Assembly: GCA_047975005.1 (NCBI GenBank) | Contig: JBKECW010000064.1 | Location: 1-64,000, forward strand | DNA: 64,000 bases | From: JBKEAJ01 sp047975005 | GTDB lineage: Bacteria > Bacteroidota > Bacteroidia > Bacteroidales > Prolixibacteraceae | Direction: 5' to 3' | Shown here: one piece after another, positions 27,001 through 36,115 of the stretch | How positions within the stretch are numbered: the stretch's first letter is position 1 | Layout: every line of letters begins with the position of its first letter | The notes under the pieces: model-generated | Database searches by the model: none | Seen by the model: the letters and a program-made list of their open reading frames with translations, nothing else | What the model was told of the DNA's origin: nothing | Program-made: the position numbers and the translations under genes

Positions 27001-29373
27001 ATGAAAACACATCATCTTAAATTAACAAGAATTGTCCTTGCCTTACTAGTCACGGCATTGACACCAAGATTAAATGCGCAAGATTACAAAGTCTACAACA
27101 TCGATGCCATTTCGGTAGGTAAAGAAATAGTATCGGGTGATTTTGGCATGGGCACAAATCACGACACACAAGGACACTCTTTCTCGGTAAATAACTACTA
27201 TATGATAAAGGATGGCAAGCCTTGGTTTCCGGTAATGGGCGAGTTGCAGTACAGCCGTTATCCTAGAAATATGTGGGAAGATGCCATACTGAAAATGAAA
27301 TCCGGAGGTCTTGACATCATAGCTACTTATGCTTTTTGGCTTCATCATGAGGAGGTAAAAGATGAATTTGATTTCTCTGGAAGACGAGATTTGCGTGCAT
27401 TTATAGAACTGTGCAAAAAACACGATATGAAGGTGTTGCTGCGCATCGGACCTTGGGGACACGGCGAGGTCAGAAACGGCGCATTCCCCGACTGGGTGCA
27501 GTCTATGCCCTCAACACGCAGCAACGATCCTGAATACCTGAAATATGTAAAAAGAATATACACGCAGTATTACAAGCAATGCGACGGTTTGCTGTTCAAA
27601 GACGACGGTCCTATTGTGGGCATACAGCTGGAAAATGAATACGGTGGCGACCCGAGCCACATTGTAGAGTTAAAGCGATTGGCAAGAGAAGTTGGGTTCG
27701 ATGTTCCCTACTACACTGTTACAGGCTGGAACAATGTTCGCATTCCCGACAAGGAGGTACTGCCTGTTCAGGCCGGATATGCCGACGCAGCATGGTATGG
27801 AGGCACACAGCAGCTTGCGCCAAACGAACAGTTCCTTTTTATGACAGGAATACCTATCAATACAGGTGTCGGCACCGATGTTTTGCCTGTATTGGAAGTT
27901 TATGGCGGTAGGACTTACAACCCCTCCGACTATCCATGGCTGACAGCAGAGCTGGGCTTAGGTATGTTTGTAGGCATGAGGCGTCGCCCCGTCATAACTC
28001 GCCAAGATGCTTTGTCATTGTCGATAGTGAAATTGGCAGGTGGAGCAAACTGCTTGGGATACTACATGTACCATGGCGGAACAAATCCGCAAGGTAAACT
28101 TACGACTTTAGAAGAGCCGGGCTGTGCAAAGATGTCTTATGATTTTCAACCCGCAGTGGGCGAATTTGGCGAGACCAATTCAAAATACATGGAGACCAAG
28201 CTCATACACTATTGGCTTCACGACTTCGGAGAGCAGCTTTGCTCAACTATTCCTGCAATGCCACAGGAGCGTCCGACGGGAGTCGAAGATGTTGAGACCT
28301 TCAGGTGTATGACTCGTACCGACGGTACTTCGGGCTATCTGTTTTTCAGTAACTATCAGCGTTATGTTGAAAACAAAGATTTAGGTATACAGATTAATAT
28401 GAAACTGAAACAGGGCAATATGCTAATCCCCAACAAGCCAATAGTTGTGCCGAAAGATTGCGCCGGGATATGGGCTGTCAATCTAAACATGTCCAACAAT
28501 GTCAAGTTAAAGTATGCTACTACACAGCTGATCTGCAAAGTCCCCTCTGAGGATGGCGACACATATTTCTTTTTTGCCCACGACGGATTGAGAGCCGAAT
28601 ATTCTTTTGATGCTAACAGCATTAAGAGAGTTATTGGTAAAGGTAGCAGAACCGAGATAAGTAAAGTTGACGGTCAATATGTTATTACGCTCGAAGAGCC
28701 TGGTAAAAATGCCGTGTTAGAAGTTGAAGCTACTGGTGGTCGGAAACTTAGAATCTGTACTCTAAACAAAGACGAAGCGATGCAAATGTTTAGATTTAAA
28801 GATTTATGGGGACAGCCTCGCTTGGTTATGGCAGATGGAGATGTGCTTATTGATGGTAACTCGCTGTATGTTCAGCGAATTGCCGAGGCATCGGGCGATG
28901 TTCGTATCTTCCCTTCTCCCAAGAGCATGAGTATAGATGGCAAGAAGATAAAGTTAAAAAGGGATGGCATTTGGCGCAAATGCTCGTGGGCACTTCCTGA
29001 GAAAAATATAGATGTGGAGCTCACAAAAACCGATGAAGGCTATGAGCTGTCAGTGTCAAGTGGTTCAATGCAAGGTGTTTACGATGTGTTTCTTGATTTC
29101 GACTGGACTGGGAATGTCTTGGAAGCATATAAGGACGGCAAATTATTCTCAGATTATATCTATTACGGACCACATTTCAGACCGAGCGTTAAACATTGGG
29201 GAACAGATATTTTAGACACAAAAGTAAAAATCAAAAGCAGCCCAATCAGCTCTGAAACAAAATGTTATATTGAACCTATGTACAGACCTGATTTTTCAAA
29301 GCAGGATACTTATTCCGATATTAATAAAATCACTCCTTTGCCACAATATCGGGTGGTATTAGAAGCAAAGTAG
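27001..29373 (+). CDS. GH35 family secreted glycoside hydrolase (beta-galactosidase type)
   Basis: 790 residues, signal peptide to about residue 26 (ends LNAQ). GH35 TIM barrel about 65-420: ELQYSRYPRNMWEDAILKMK, RIGPWGHGEVRNGAFPDWV, acid/base Glu213 in QLENEYGG, nucleophile Glu317 in YPWLTAELGLGM, and YYMYHGGTNP. C-terminal beta domains follow. Both catalytic residues are present. GH35 enzymes release terminal beta-linked galactose or related sugars; the nucleophile context differs from classic GH35 (no TEYW-type aromatic after the Glu), so exact linkage is open. Last gene of the block before the 348-base spacer. Confidence 0.88.
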   Translation: MKTHHLKLTRIVLALLVTALTPRLNAQDYKVYNIDAISVGKEIVSGDFGMGTNHDTQGHSFSVNNYYMIKDGKPWFPVMGELQYSRYPRNMWEDAILKMKSGGLDIIATYAFWLHHEEVKDEFDFSGRRDLRAFIELCKKHDMKVLLRIGPWGHGEVRNGAFPDWVQSMPSTRSNDPEYLKYVKRIYTQYYKQCDGLLFKDDGPIVGIQLENEYGGDPSHIVELKRLAREVGFDVPYYTVTGWNNVRIPDKEVLPVQAGYADAAWYGGTQQLAPNEQFLFMTGIPINTGVGTDVLPVLEVYGGRTYNPSDYPWLTAELGLGMFVGMRRRPVITRQDALSLSIVKLAGGANCLGYYMYHGGTNPQGKLTTLEEPGCAKMSYDFQPAVGEFGETNSKYMETKLIHYWLHDFGEQLCSTIPAMPQERPTGVEDVETFRCMTRTDGTSGYLFFSNYQRYVENKDLGIQINMKLKQGNMLIPNKPIVVPKDCAGIWAVNLNMSNNVKLKYATTQLICKVPSEDGDTYFFFAHDGLRAEYSFDANSIKRVIGKGSRTEISKVDGQYVITLEEPGKNAVLEVEATGGRKLRICTLNKDEAMQMFRFKDLWGQPRLVMADGDVLIDGNSLYVQRIAEASGDVRIFPSPKSMSIDGKKIKLKRDGIWRKCSWALPEKNIDVELTKTDEGYELSVSSGSMQGVYDVFLDFDWTGNVLEAYKDGKLFSDYIYYGPHFRPSVKHWGTDILDTKVKIKSSPISSETKCYIEPMYRPDFSKQDTYSDINKITPLPQYRVVLEAK

Positions 29374-29721
29374 GATGAAGCGGTAGTTTTGTTTAATAAG
29401 CATTAACCAATTCTTTTATGTGGAGGCAGGATTTTCTTTGTGGAGAGTCTTGCCTCTGTCATTATGTTGATAACGTAAGTTTATATTGCTGTGTTTTTTG
29501 TAAATGCATATCACTTTGTGTTAAAATTGTATTAGTACTGGTTAACATTCAGAAAAAACTAAGATAACATTTGCTTTACCTTTGAACTGAGAAATACAAA
29601 CTGATGCTTGGCAACTCTAGCCGAAACATATTGCTAAGCAAAGAAATCGAAATCACCCAGAACAAAGAATTTAATAAAATGTAGGATTATGAATGATTTT
29701 ACAAATTTCAACTCGTCAAAA
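29374..29721 (+). promoter_or_regulatory. 348-base spacer with hairpin and -7 element (TACCTTTG) before GH2
   Basis: A stem at 29423-29434 / 29445-29456 (GAGGCAGGATTT with wobbles) follows the GH35 stop by about 50 bases; it lacks a T-run, so termination would be partial at best. TACCTTTG at 29577-29584 is an exact -7 match, giving a start near 29591 and a 130-base leader. No small gene is credible in this spacer. The GH2 gene therefore seems to have its own promoter. Confidence 0.5.
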
Positions 29722-31890
29722 ATGAAAACAGTACAGGCACTTGTTTTCATAATTCTGCTCTGCGTTTCTTGTCAGAAGAACGACACAGAAAAAAGAACGA
29801 CAATATCTCTCGATGGCAATTGGGATATTGCAAAAGGAATAATCGACATAAAGCCCGACAGCTACAAACACAAAACCACCGTACCCGGATTGCTAGACAA
29901 GCTGCCTACCGACTTTGAAAGACCCGCCCCAAAAGAAAAAGGAAGTATCAGGGAGCAGGGGATGCTACTGAGGCATGGCGCAAAGAATATGTCGGACGAC
30001 GCCTATTGGTATCGCACATCATTTCAAGTTCCTGACGGCAATCTCGACATACTGCAACTAAACATCCAAAAAGCAAAATATGGTTCGAGCATATACCTAA
30101 ACGGACAAAGGATAAAGAATCACTCCTACAATTTCACCCGAAACCTCATCAATATCACTGACTATATTCGCAAAGACACCGCAAACATTCTGGAAATATG
30201 CATCGGTGCAGAAAGATATAATAAACTGTCGAGCACAGTCAGCGGCAGCGATTTTGAAAAACGAAGATATATATCGGGAATATACGACCACGTATCCATA
30301 ACTTCGGCATCTGCTCCTTTTGTTGCGAATGTACAGGTTGCCCCAAAGATAGGCGACAGCAGTATTGATATTGAAACAGAGCTGTTTAACCCAACAGCCA
30401 TAAGCATAACAGGCAATGTAGTTTTTCGGGTAAAGGAGAAATCGACAGGCAAGACAGTAGTAGAGGAGAAAGTGACATTAAGTACCATCAAAGAAGGGGA
30501 AACAGTAAAGAGAAGGGATAAAGTTGTTATTCCCGATGCACATTTGTGGTCGCCTGAAACCCCATTTCTATACACCCTCGAAGTAGAGACCAAAGGGGAT
30601 CTTTTTACAACCGTCTTCGGAATGCGAGAGTTTCATTTTGACACCCAAAGCAAAAAACCGATACTCAACGGAAAACCGTACTATCTACGCGGCACGAATA
30701 TATGCATGTATCGTTTTTTTGAAGACCCCGACCGTGGCAACAAACCTTGGGACAAAGAGTGGGCAAGAAAAGTTATCAGGTCTTTCAAAAGTATGGGGTG
30801 GAACAGTTGTCGATACTGCATCGGTTTCCCTCCCGAAATATGGTATGAAGTTGCCGACGAAGAGGGGATGCTGATACAAGACGAATTTCCAATATGGATT
30901 TCACATTTTCTGCCCGAAAGCTGGACTTTCGAAGAGCTGTATCCTCAGTTTGAAGACTGGATGCAAGAGCGATGGAATCATCCCTGCGTAATAATATGGG
31001 ATGCACAAAACGAATCTGTAATAGGCGAGTTGATGACAGATGTAATCGATTCTGTCAGACAACTCGACATGTCCGACCGTCCTTGGGACAACGGTTGGGA
31101 TATCGGACGTCGTAAGACTGATCCTTTCGAAGCACATCCATATTTATTTTACAATCCGGTGTCTGCTCCACAGGCATCCGATTTCAGAATGAATAAACTA
31201 TCACAAGTGAATCCTGAGCCGGGAACTATCCGTGGCGAATCCGGAGGGTCGCGTATCACAAATACACAAAACCAACCCATCATAATTAACGAATATGATT
31301 GGCTCTGGCTAAACCGCGACGGATCTTCCTGCTCTTTGTCGAAGAAAAACTACGACGCAATGTTGGGCAAAGATGCAACACCTAACCAACGACGCGAACT
31401 TTACGCCCGATACACGGCAATGTTCACCGAGTTCTACCGAGCAGGACGGAAAGTGGCAGGAATACAACACTTTTGCGGGCTTGGCTATTCTAACCCTCCC
31501 GACGGCGAAACCTCAGACCACTTCATCGATTTGGAAAATGTCGTAATGGAACCGTACTATGTCAAATATGTCGGTAACTCATTCGCTCCTCTGGGAATTA
31601 TGATTAATTTCTTCGAACCAAAATTTAAGGTCGACGAAGAAATAGAAGTCCCCGTAAAACTCATTAACGATACTGATGCAAACTGGAAAGGAAGTATAAA
31701 ACTATCCCTACACAACAAAGACGGAGAAGAAATAAAATCAGAAATTATAGGCGCGTCCGTATCCAAGCTAGACACCTCCAAGTTTTCAATAGGCTTTAAG
31801 CTACCCACGCAACAAGGAGAGTACGAATTTATCGCTACCATCGATGACAAAGATGTCAGCTCATATCGAAAAATATCAGTTAACCCCTGA
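29722..31890 (+). CDS. GH2 family lipoprotein glycoside hydrolase
   Basis: 722 residues from ATG 29722 (lipobox LLCVSC, Cys17); the upstream in-frame ATG at 29689 would bury the signal peptide and is rejected. Order: sugar-binding-like N-domain (about 25-200, AYWYRTSFQVP and GIYDHV), Ig-like domain (about 200-305), TIM barrel (about 310-590) with NGKPYYLRGTN, GWNSCRYCIGFPPEIWYEV, acid/base Glu431 in IIWDAQNES, nucleophile Glu524 in IIINEYDW, and a C-terminal beta domain. Activity could be beta-galactosidase, beta-glucuronidase or similar; the AQNES context is not that of LacZ. The broken susC follows 87 bases later. Confidence 0.88.
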   Translation: MKTVQALVFIILLCVSCQKNDTEKRTTISLDGNWDIAKGIIDIKPDSYKHKTTVPGLLDKLPTDFERPAPKEKGSIREQGMLLRHGAKNMSDDAYWYRTSFQVPDGNLDILQLNIQKAKYGSSIYLNGQRIKNHSYNFTRNLINITDYIRKDTANILEICIGAERYNKLSSTVSGSDFEKRRYISGIYDHVSITSASAPFVANVQVAPKIGDSSIDIETELFNPTAISITGNVVFRVKEKSTGKTVVEEKVTLSTIKEGETVKRRDKVVIPDAHLWSPETPFLYTLEVETKGDLFTTVFGMREFHFDTQSKKPILNGKPYYLRGTNICMYRFFEDPDRGNKPWDKEWARKVIRSFKSMGWNSCRYCIGFPPEIWYEVADEEGMLIQDEFPIWISHFLPESWTFEELYPQFEDWMQERWNHPCVIIWDAQNESVIGELMTDVIDSVRQLDMSDRPWDNGWDIGRRKTDPFEAHPYLFYNPVSAPQASDFRMNKLSQVNPEPGTIRGESGGSRITNTQNQPIIINEYDWLWLNRDGSSCSLSKKNYDAMLGKDATPNQRRELYARYTAMFTEFYRAGRKVAGIQHFCGLGYSNPPDGETSDHFIDLENVVMEPYYVKYVGNSFAPLGIMINFFEPKFKVDEEIEVPVKLINDTDANWKGSIKLSLHNKDGEEIKSEIIGASVSKLDTSKFSIGFKLPTQQGEYEFIATIDDKDVSSYRKISVNP

Positions 31891-31977
31891 TATGAGCTAG
31901 AATAATACATCTCCGGAATTGAATAATTGCTCCGAAAATATCGGGGCATTAAATACCTTAACTTAAAATCCATACTT

Positions 31978-32616
31978 ATGAAAAAAAAACAAACATTTTT
32001 CATCTAGTGACAGCTTTTGTTACTGCATGATAGGCGTATTAAGAGCAGCTTTGACAGTTATTCTGCTCGTGGGATTTATCCCTTTTACAAGCCTTGCAGA
32101 AGTGGAAAGATTTTCATCCACGGAACAGCTTAGCAATAACGCAATGCAAGGAAACATAGAAGGGATAGTGACAGACAGCAAGGGAGAAGCCTTGGCAGGC
32201 GTTTCTATTCGTATCAAAGGAACTTATTTAGGAACTATAAGCGACGTGGACGGTAAATTCAGTCTAAAAGCCAAAGACGTTGATATACTCGTTTTTTCAT
32301 TTATCGGAATGGTACTCAAGAAATTGAAGTAGGCGGACAATCTAATTTTGAGATAAAAATGAAAGCCGACGCAATAGGTCTTGATGAGGTTGTTGCCATC
32401 GGCTACGGTACTCAGAAAAAGGTGGACCTCACAGGAGCTGTTTCTTCAGTAAATGCCGACAAACTGGAGAACATCCCTACCCCAAGCATAAACAGAGCCT
32501 TGCAAGGACAAGCATCGGGAGTGTTTATATCTTCCAACGACGGGTCGCCCGGAGGTGGAACAACAGTAAGAATCAGAGGCTATGGGTCATTACAAAGTGG
32601 CAACGGGCTCCTGTAA
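31978..32616 (+). pseudogene. Broken SusC N-terminus (third pair), two frameshifts, 3' deleted
   Basis: The first ATG (31978) runs into TAG after nine codons; one A fewer in the nine-A run after it would join MKKNKHF to the next frame (CYCMIGVLRAALTVILLVGF...). That frame (32027 ATG) encodes the hydrophobic leader and regulatory-like domain GIVTDSKGEALAGVSIRIKG up to FSFIGM, then loses one base near 32313 (ATGGTACT where ATGGGTACT would restore GTQEIEVGG). The downstream frame continues with the TonB-box region GLDEVVAIGYGTQKKVDLTG and plug TVRIRGYGSLQSGNGLL, then stops at the junction with susD. About 200 of the roughly 1000 residues remain. Not functional as a transporter. Confidence 0.9.
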
Positions 32617-33544
32617 TAGGGCAACAAAAGGAGCTGCACAAACGCTACTTGCAAAAGCATATTTATATCAGAAAAAGTTTTCTGAATGCGAAGCTGTGTC
32701 AGGAGAGGTAATCAACTCCGGAGACTATACTCTAACTCCCGATTATAAGGATATTTGGAGCGGAGAGAGCGAACATATTGACAACGGAACCATCTTCGAT
32801 ATAGTTTACACCTCTAGTGACATAGGGCGTCATATTGCTTATTGGGCAGTATCTCAACGTAGCAGAAATTGGAAAGGCTGGGGACTTAATTGCCCATCAG
32901 CAGACCTTCTAAGCGAATTTGAGCAAGAACCGGGAGATCCCCGTATTATCTGGACATTTCAATTTAATGGAGACATTTCTGAAGGGCGAGTGGTAAATAA
33001 CGAAGGTTACGATAATCCTGACCTTATGCATTGTAGAAAGGCATGGAATGCCTTGTCAAAAGACCCTGCAAACGGAAATTTCGGTAAAAATTTCAAAGTG
33101 CTACGATATGCAGACGTATTGCTTATGTATGCAGAGGCAGCCAATGAAAATGGCAACTCCGCAGGAGCTCTTGAAAAGTTAAATATGGTTCGCAAGCGTG
33201 CAAGAGAATCTAGTGTCACCGACCCGGAAAGAGAGTTTATTAATTACACACTTCCTGATTTGCCGACCGACCAAAGAGTGCCAGATGTCGCAACCGGCGA
33301 TAAAGACGAACTGCGAAATGCAATATGGCACGAGCGCCGCCTTGAATTTGCCACCGAAGGCAATCGTTTCTTCGAGCTTGTTCGTCAGGGAAGAGCAGGG
33401 GAAGTGATGAGATCCTACGAGTCAAGAGGAGGGAAACAGGGTTACGGCAGAAACTTCGATGATGAGAAAAACGTGCGTTGGCCAATTCCACAAGTAGACA
33501 TAGACCAAACACTTGGTGTATTAACACAGAATCCGAAATATTAG
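32617..33544 (+). pseudogene. SusD C-terminal remnant (third pair), N-terminal half deleted
   Basis: Directly after the broken susC plug, a different frame encodes the last 310 or so residues of a SusD: RATKGAAQTLLAKAYLY (the family helix normally about 200 residues in), KVLRYADVLLMYAEAANENG, LEKLNMVRKRAR, LRNAIWHERRLEFATEGNRF and the C-terminal WPIPQVDIDQTLGVLTQNP. No signal peptide, lipobox or start of its own; the ATG at 32582 belongs to the susC side. The protein part is free of further stops, so the deletion may be recent. The TAG is followed by a strong terminator. Confidence 0.9.
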
Positions 33545-33565
33545 TCACACACTAAAACTTATTCA

Positions 33566-33597
33566 GGACGGAGAATAGCACTCCGTCCTTTTTTTTT
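33566..33597 (+). terminator. Intrinsic terminator closing the PUL
   Basis: Perfect 8-bp stem GGACGGAG (33566-33573) / CTCCGTCC (33581-33588), seven-base loop, then nine T. Lies 22 bases after the susD remnant stop. The rest of the 33545-33895 spacer holds only the promoter below. Confidence 0.95.
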
Positions 33598-33781
33598 GCC
33601 TCTTCATAATGCCGAAGCAAACAAATTTGATGATATTGCCCATACTTTTCTGGAGGTTTGTGTGTCCGTATCGCCCCGTAGCGGTATGTATATATTCATT
33701 CTTTTTGGAGATTGCAAGGTGCAAAATGTTAAGAGTTTTTTTTGCTAAAAATAGACTAATAGAAAAAACGAATAAAATTAT

Positions 33782-33813
33782 TTTGGATTATGGAATAAAA
33801 TGTGGTAATTTTG
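33782..33813 (+). promoter_or_regulatory. Promoter of the T9SS cargo gene
   Basis: TTTG at 33782-33785 and TAATTTTG at 33806-33813, 20 bases apart, fit the Bacteroidota -33/-7 pattern well. Expected start near 33820, giving a leader of about 75 bases to ATG 33896. It overlaps and argues against a small ORF at 33609-33878. Confidence 0.65.
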
Positions 33814-33895
33814 AATATTATGGTGGTTGTGAATTTTGTCTGTCGTGTGCAATTTATCCATACTCAATTGTCTATTAGACAAAGTAAATTACTAT

Positions 33896-36088
33896 ATGAA
33901 GAAATTTTTACTGTTTATATCTGTTGTGATTATTGCTGCTTCTGCGATGGCTCAGCCCTCGTGGTTTTACAGTGGCACTCGACAGTTGGACGAGGAGCAG
34001 TTGAAGAAGGTTCTTCAAGAGAGGATTGATAACAGAATCGGTCTGTCTGAGGATGCAGTTAAGGAATTGTCCAAGAAATATAACAGGACAGGCAATAACA
34101 ACGACAATGTTTTATTATTTTATACTAAAACGACAAGCAGGAAGCTGGATGTCCCCGCTGATAATGCGGGAAGTTGGTCTATCTCGGATTACCTGAATTC
34201 TAAAAGAGGGACGGGAGATATCTTAAATATTAGGCAGGTAGAGTCTGGGTCTTCATTAGAGAAACTCAATAACATGTCTGTTTCATCGACAAAAAGTCAA
34301 AGTCAGGTTTTTAAAAACAGTCAATTGGTAGACGAGTTCTCAATGATGTCAGACAGCATGAAGGGAGAGATTGCCAGAATGATATTTTATAGCGAGTTGC
34401 AAAAAAATAATCCTGACATACATGCAAAGACAGAAGAGAACCTAAAGGTTGCAGATGGATTTACTGTTGAAGATTGGAAAACCTTACTTGAGTGGAACAA
34501 TAAATACCCTCCTAACAATAGAGAAACAAAGCTTAACCAGAATGCATACAGCTCTCAGAATGTTAGGAATCCTTTTGTAGATAATCCGAATTTTGCCAAC
34601 AAAATTTGGAATTATGGTAGCGATGAGAATATTTCTTTTGGAGACATAACTCAATCTCCATTGGTTCCGAAGAAAGATGATACTGTTGACATATCTACCC
34701 CAATATTTGTTGAAAGCGGAACCGTAAATCAGGTGACACTCACCTACGGCTTGAGTTATGATGCAAACACATACTCCCAAAGCATGGAGGATAAAAATCA
34801 GGTTTATTCGGCTAAACTTAAATTGACAGGAATAGAGGAGACCGAGACTATGTTTTATAGGATTATTGCAGTTTCTGACAGCGATACCAGCTCTGTTTCT
34901 TCAGATTTTACAGTGCCTAAGGATATTCATTCTAGCGAGATTGACGACATTGGTGCAGTGCAAGGTTTAGGACTGTGTTCGGATATAATAGGAGAGCATA
35001 CTTATGTGACAGGTCGGGTAACTGGTAATCTAGACAGGACATGGTATCTACAATCTGGAGAAGAAAAACGGAGTGGTATAGCCATTGATGGCAATCTATT
35101 CAGGGGGCAAGTCGGAGACAGTGTCATTCTTGGGGGATATGTATTTGAAAAAAATGGAGTTACAAGCATCAGCGACTTGACATATACATTTAATTATCAT
35201 CGCCCTGTTCCTTATAAACCGCTAGAGGTTAGTATCAAAGAGTTGAAGAATAGCCCTGAAGACTATGAGAGTATGCTGATTAGAATACCAGAGGTTAAAT
35301 TTCTTGATGACAAGAGCCAGTTGCCTAAGGCAGGAGGTAAGACTATGATAAGTTCTGCAAGGGATGAGGAGTACTCAATAAGTATAAAAATAGATTCGGC
35401 AATAGACCTTGCAGGGAAGACTTATCCTAATGGAATAGTCGATGTGCAGGGGATTTTGAGTGAGGATGGAGACGAATACTTTATTATACCTCGCACGTTT
35501 TCAGATTTGAATATAAAGAGAGACACAGTAGCTCCAAAAATAACAGACCTTTCTTTTGATAAGACAAATGCAATGTTGAGAGTGAAATATAGCGAACCGA
35601 TAGAAGTGAGTTCTGCAACCAATCCTGAGAGCTATGAGTTTGTCAGCAAGTCGACTAGGGCGGAGTATGTCAGGCTTGATGACTCAAAAAGAATTGCGAC
35701 ATTGTTGTTGTCGAATGTTCCGGAAAAGGAGATGACCTTTACGGCAAGAGGAGTAGAGGATCTTGCTGGCAATAAAGCTGGGGGTGTTGAGTATTCGGTT
35801 AATGTTCCGGTCTCCACAAAAGACCATAATTTTAGTATGGATTATAATGGAGATGACGTGCAGCTGTCTAAAAGCGCCTTTAAACACAATGAGTTACAGG
35901 TGAAATCGAAGGGGCTAGAAATTTCTAAAATAGAGATATATTCTATGGTCGGAGACAAACTCATAGAGTATCCGGTCGATGCATTTAGTACGACAATAAA
36001 TATTAATAACCTGGGTAAAGGTATGTATATTGCTGATATTTTTTTAGATAACAACAGCAAAGTTTCCAGGAAATTTGTAAAAGACTGA
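33896..36088 (+). CDS. Type IX secretion system cargo protein, multidomain, function unknown
   Basis: 730 residues from ATG 33896 (signal peptide ends SAMAQ; the longer in-frame start at 33836 would bury it). N-terminal helical region (about 25-200) without a recognised family. A central part (about 360-550, GEHTYVTGRVTGN, GDSVILGGYVF, EDYESMLIRIPEV, YFIIPRTFSDL) resembles two OB-fold/DUF5689-like units found in secreted Bacteroidota proteins. Then an Ig-like unit (about 555-645, MLRVKYSEPIEV, ARGVEDLAGNKAG) and a C-terminal T9SS sorting domain (KIEIYSMVGDKLIEY, LGKGMYIADIFL, RKFVKD). Likely surface-attached or secreted. Catalytic residues not identified; a binding or adhesin-like role is only a guess. 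Confidence 0.75.
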   Translation: MKKFLLFISVVIIAASAMAQPSWFYSGTRQLDEEQLKKVLQERIDNRIGLSEDAVKELSKKYNRTGNNNDNVLLFYTKTTSRKLDVPADNAGSWSISDYLNSKRGTGDILNIRQVESGSSLEKLNNMSVSSTKSQSQVFKNSQLVDEFSMMSDSMKGEIARMIFYSELQKNNPDIHAKTEENLKVADGFTVEDWKTLLEWNNKYPPNNRETKLNQNAYSSQNVRNPFVDNPNFANKIWNYGSDENISFGDITQSPLVPKKDDTVDISTPIFVESGTVNQVTLTYGLSYDANTYSQSMEDKNQVYSAKLKLTGIEETETMFYRIIAVSDSDTSSVSSDFTVPKDIHSSEIDDIGAVQGLGLCSDIIGEHTYVTGRVTGNLDRTWYLQSGEEKRSGIAIDGNLFRGQVGDSVILGGYVFEKNGVTSISDLTYTFNYHRPVPYKPLEVSIKELKNSPEDYESMLIRIPEVKFLDDKSQLPKAGGKTMISSARDEEYSISIKIDSAIDLAGKTYPNGIVDVQGILSEDGDEYFIIPRTFSDLNIKRDTVAPKITDLSFDKTNAMLRVKYSEPIEVSSATNPESYEFVSKSTRAEYVRLDDSKRIATLLLSNVPEKEMTFTARGVEDLAGNKAGGVEYSVNVPVSTKDHNFSMDYNGDDVQLSKSAFKHNELQVKSKGLEISKIEIYSMVGDKLIEYPVDAFSTTININNLGKGMYIADIFLDNNSKVSRKFVKD

Positions 36089-36115
36089 TAAAAACGAAAT
36101 CAAAATAAATGGCTT

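Noticed and set aside
29423..29456. Hairpin after GH35 as an intrinsic terminator
   Set aside because: Good stem but no T-run follows, so kept only as part of the spacer description.
32582..33544. Free-standing SusD-like gene with start ATG 32582
   Set aside because: The first residues are an off-frame reading of the broken susC; there is no signal peptide or lipobox, and half the SusD fold is missing.
33609..33878. 89-codon open frame between the PUL terminator and the T9SS gene
   Set aside because: It overlaps the best promoter in the window, has no family signal and an odd cysteine/tyrosine-rich composition.
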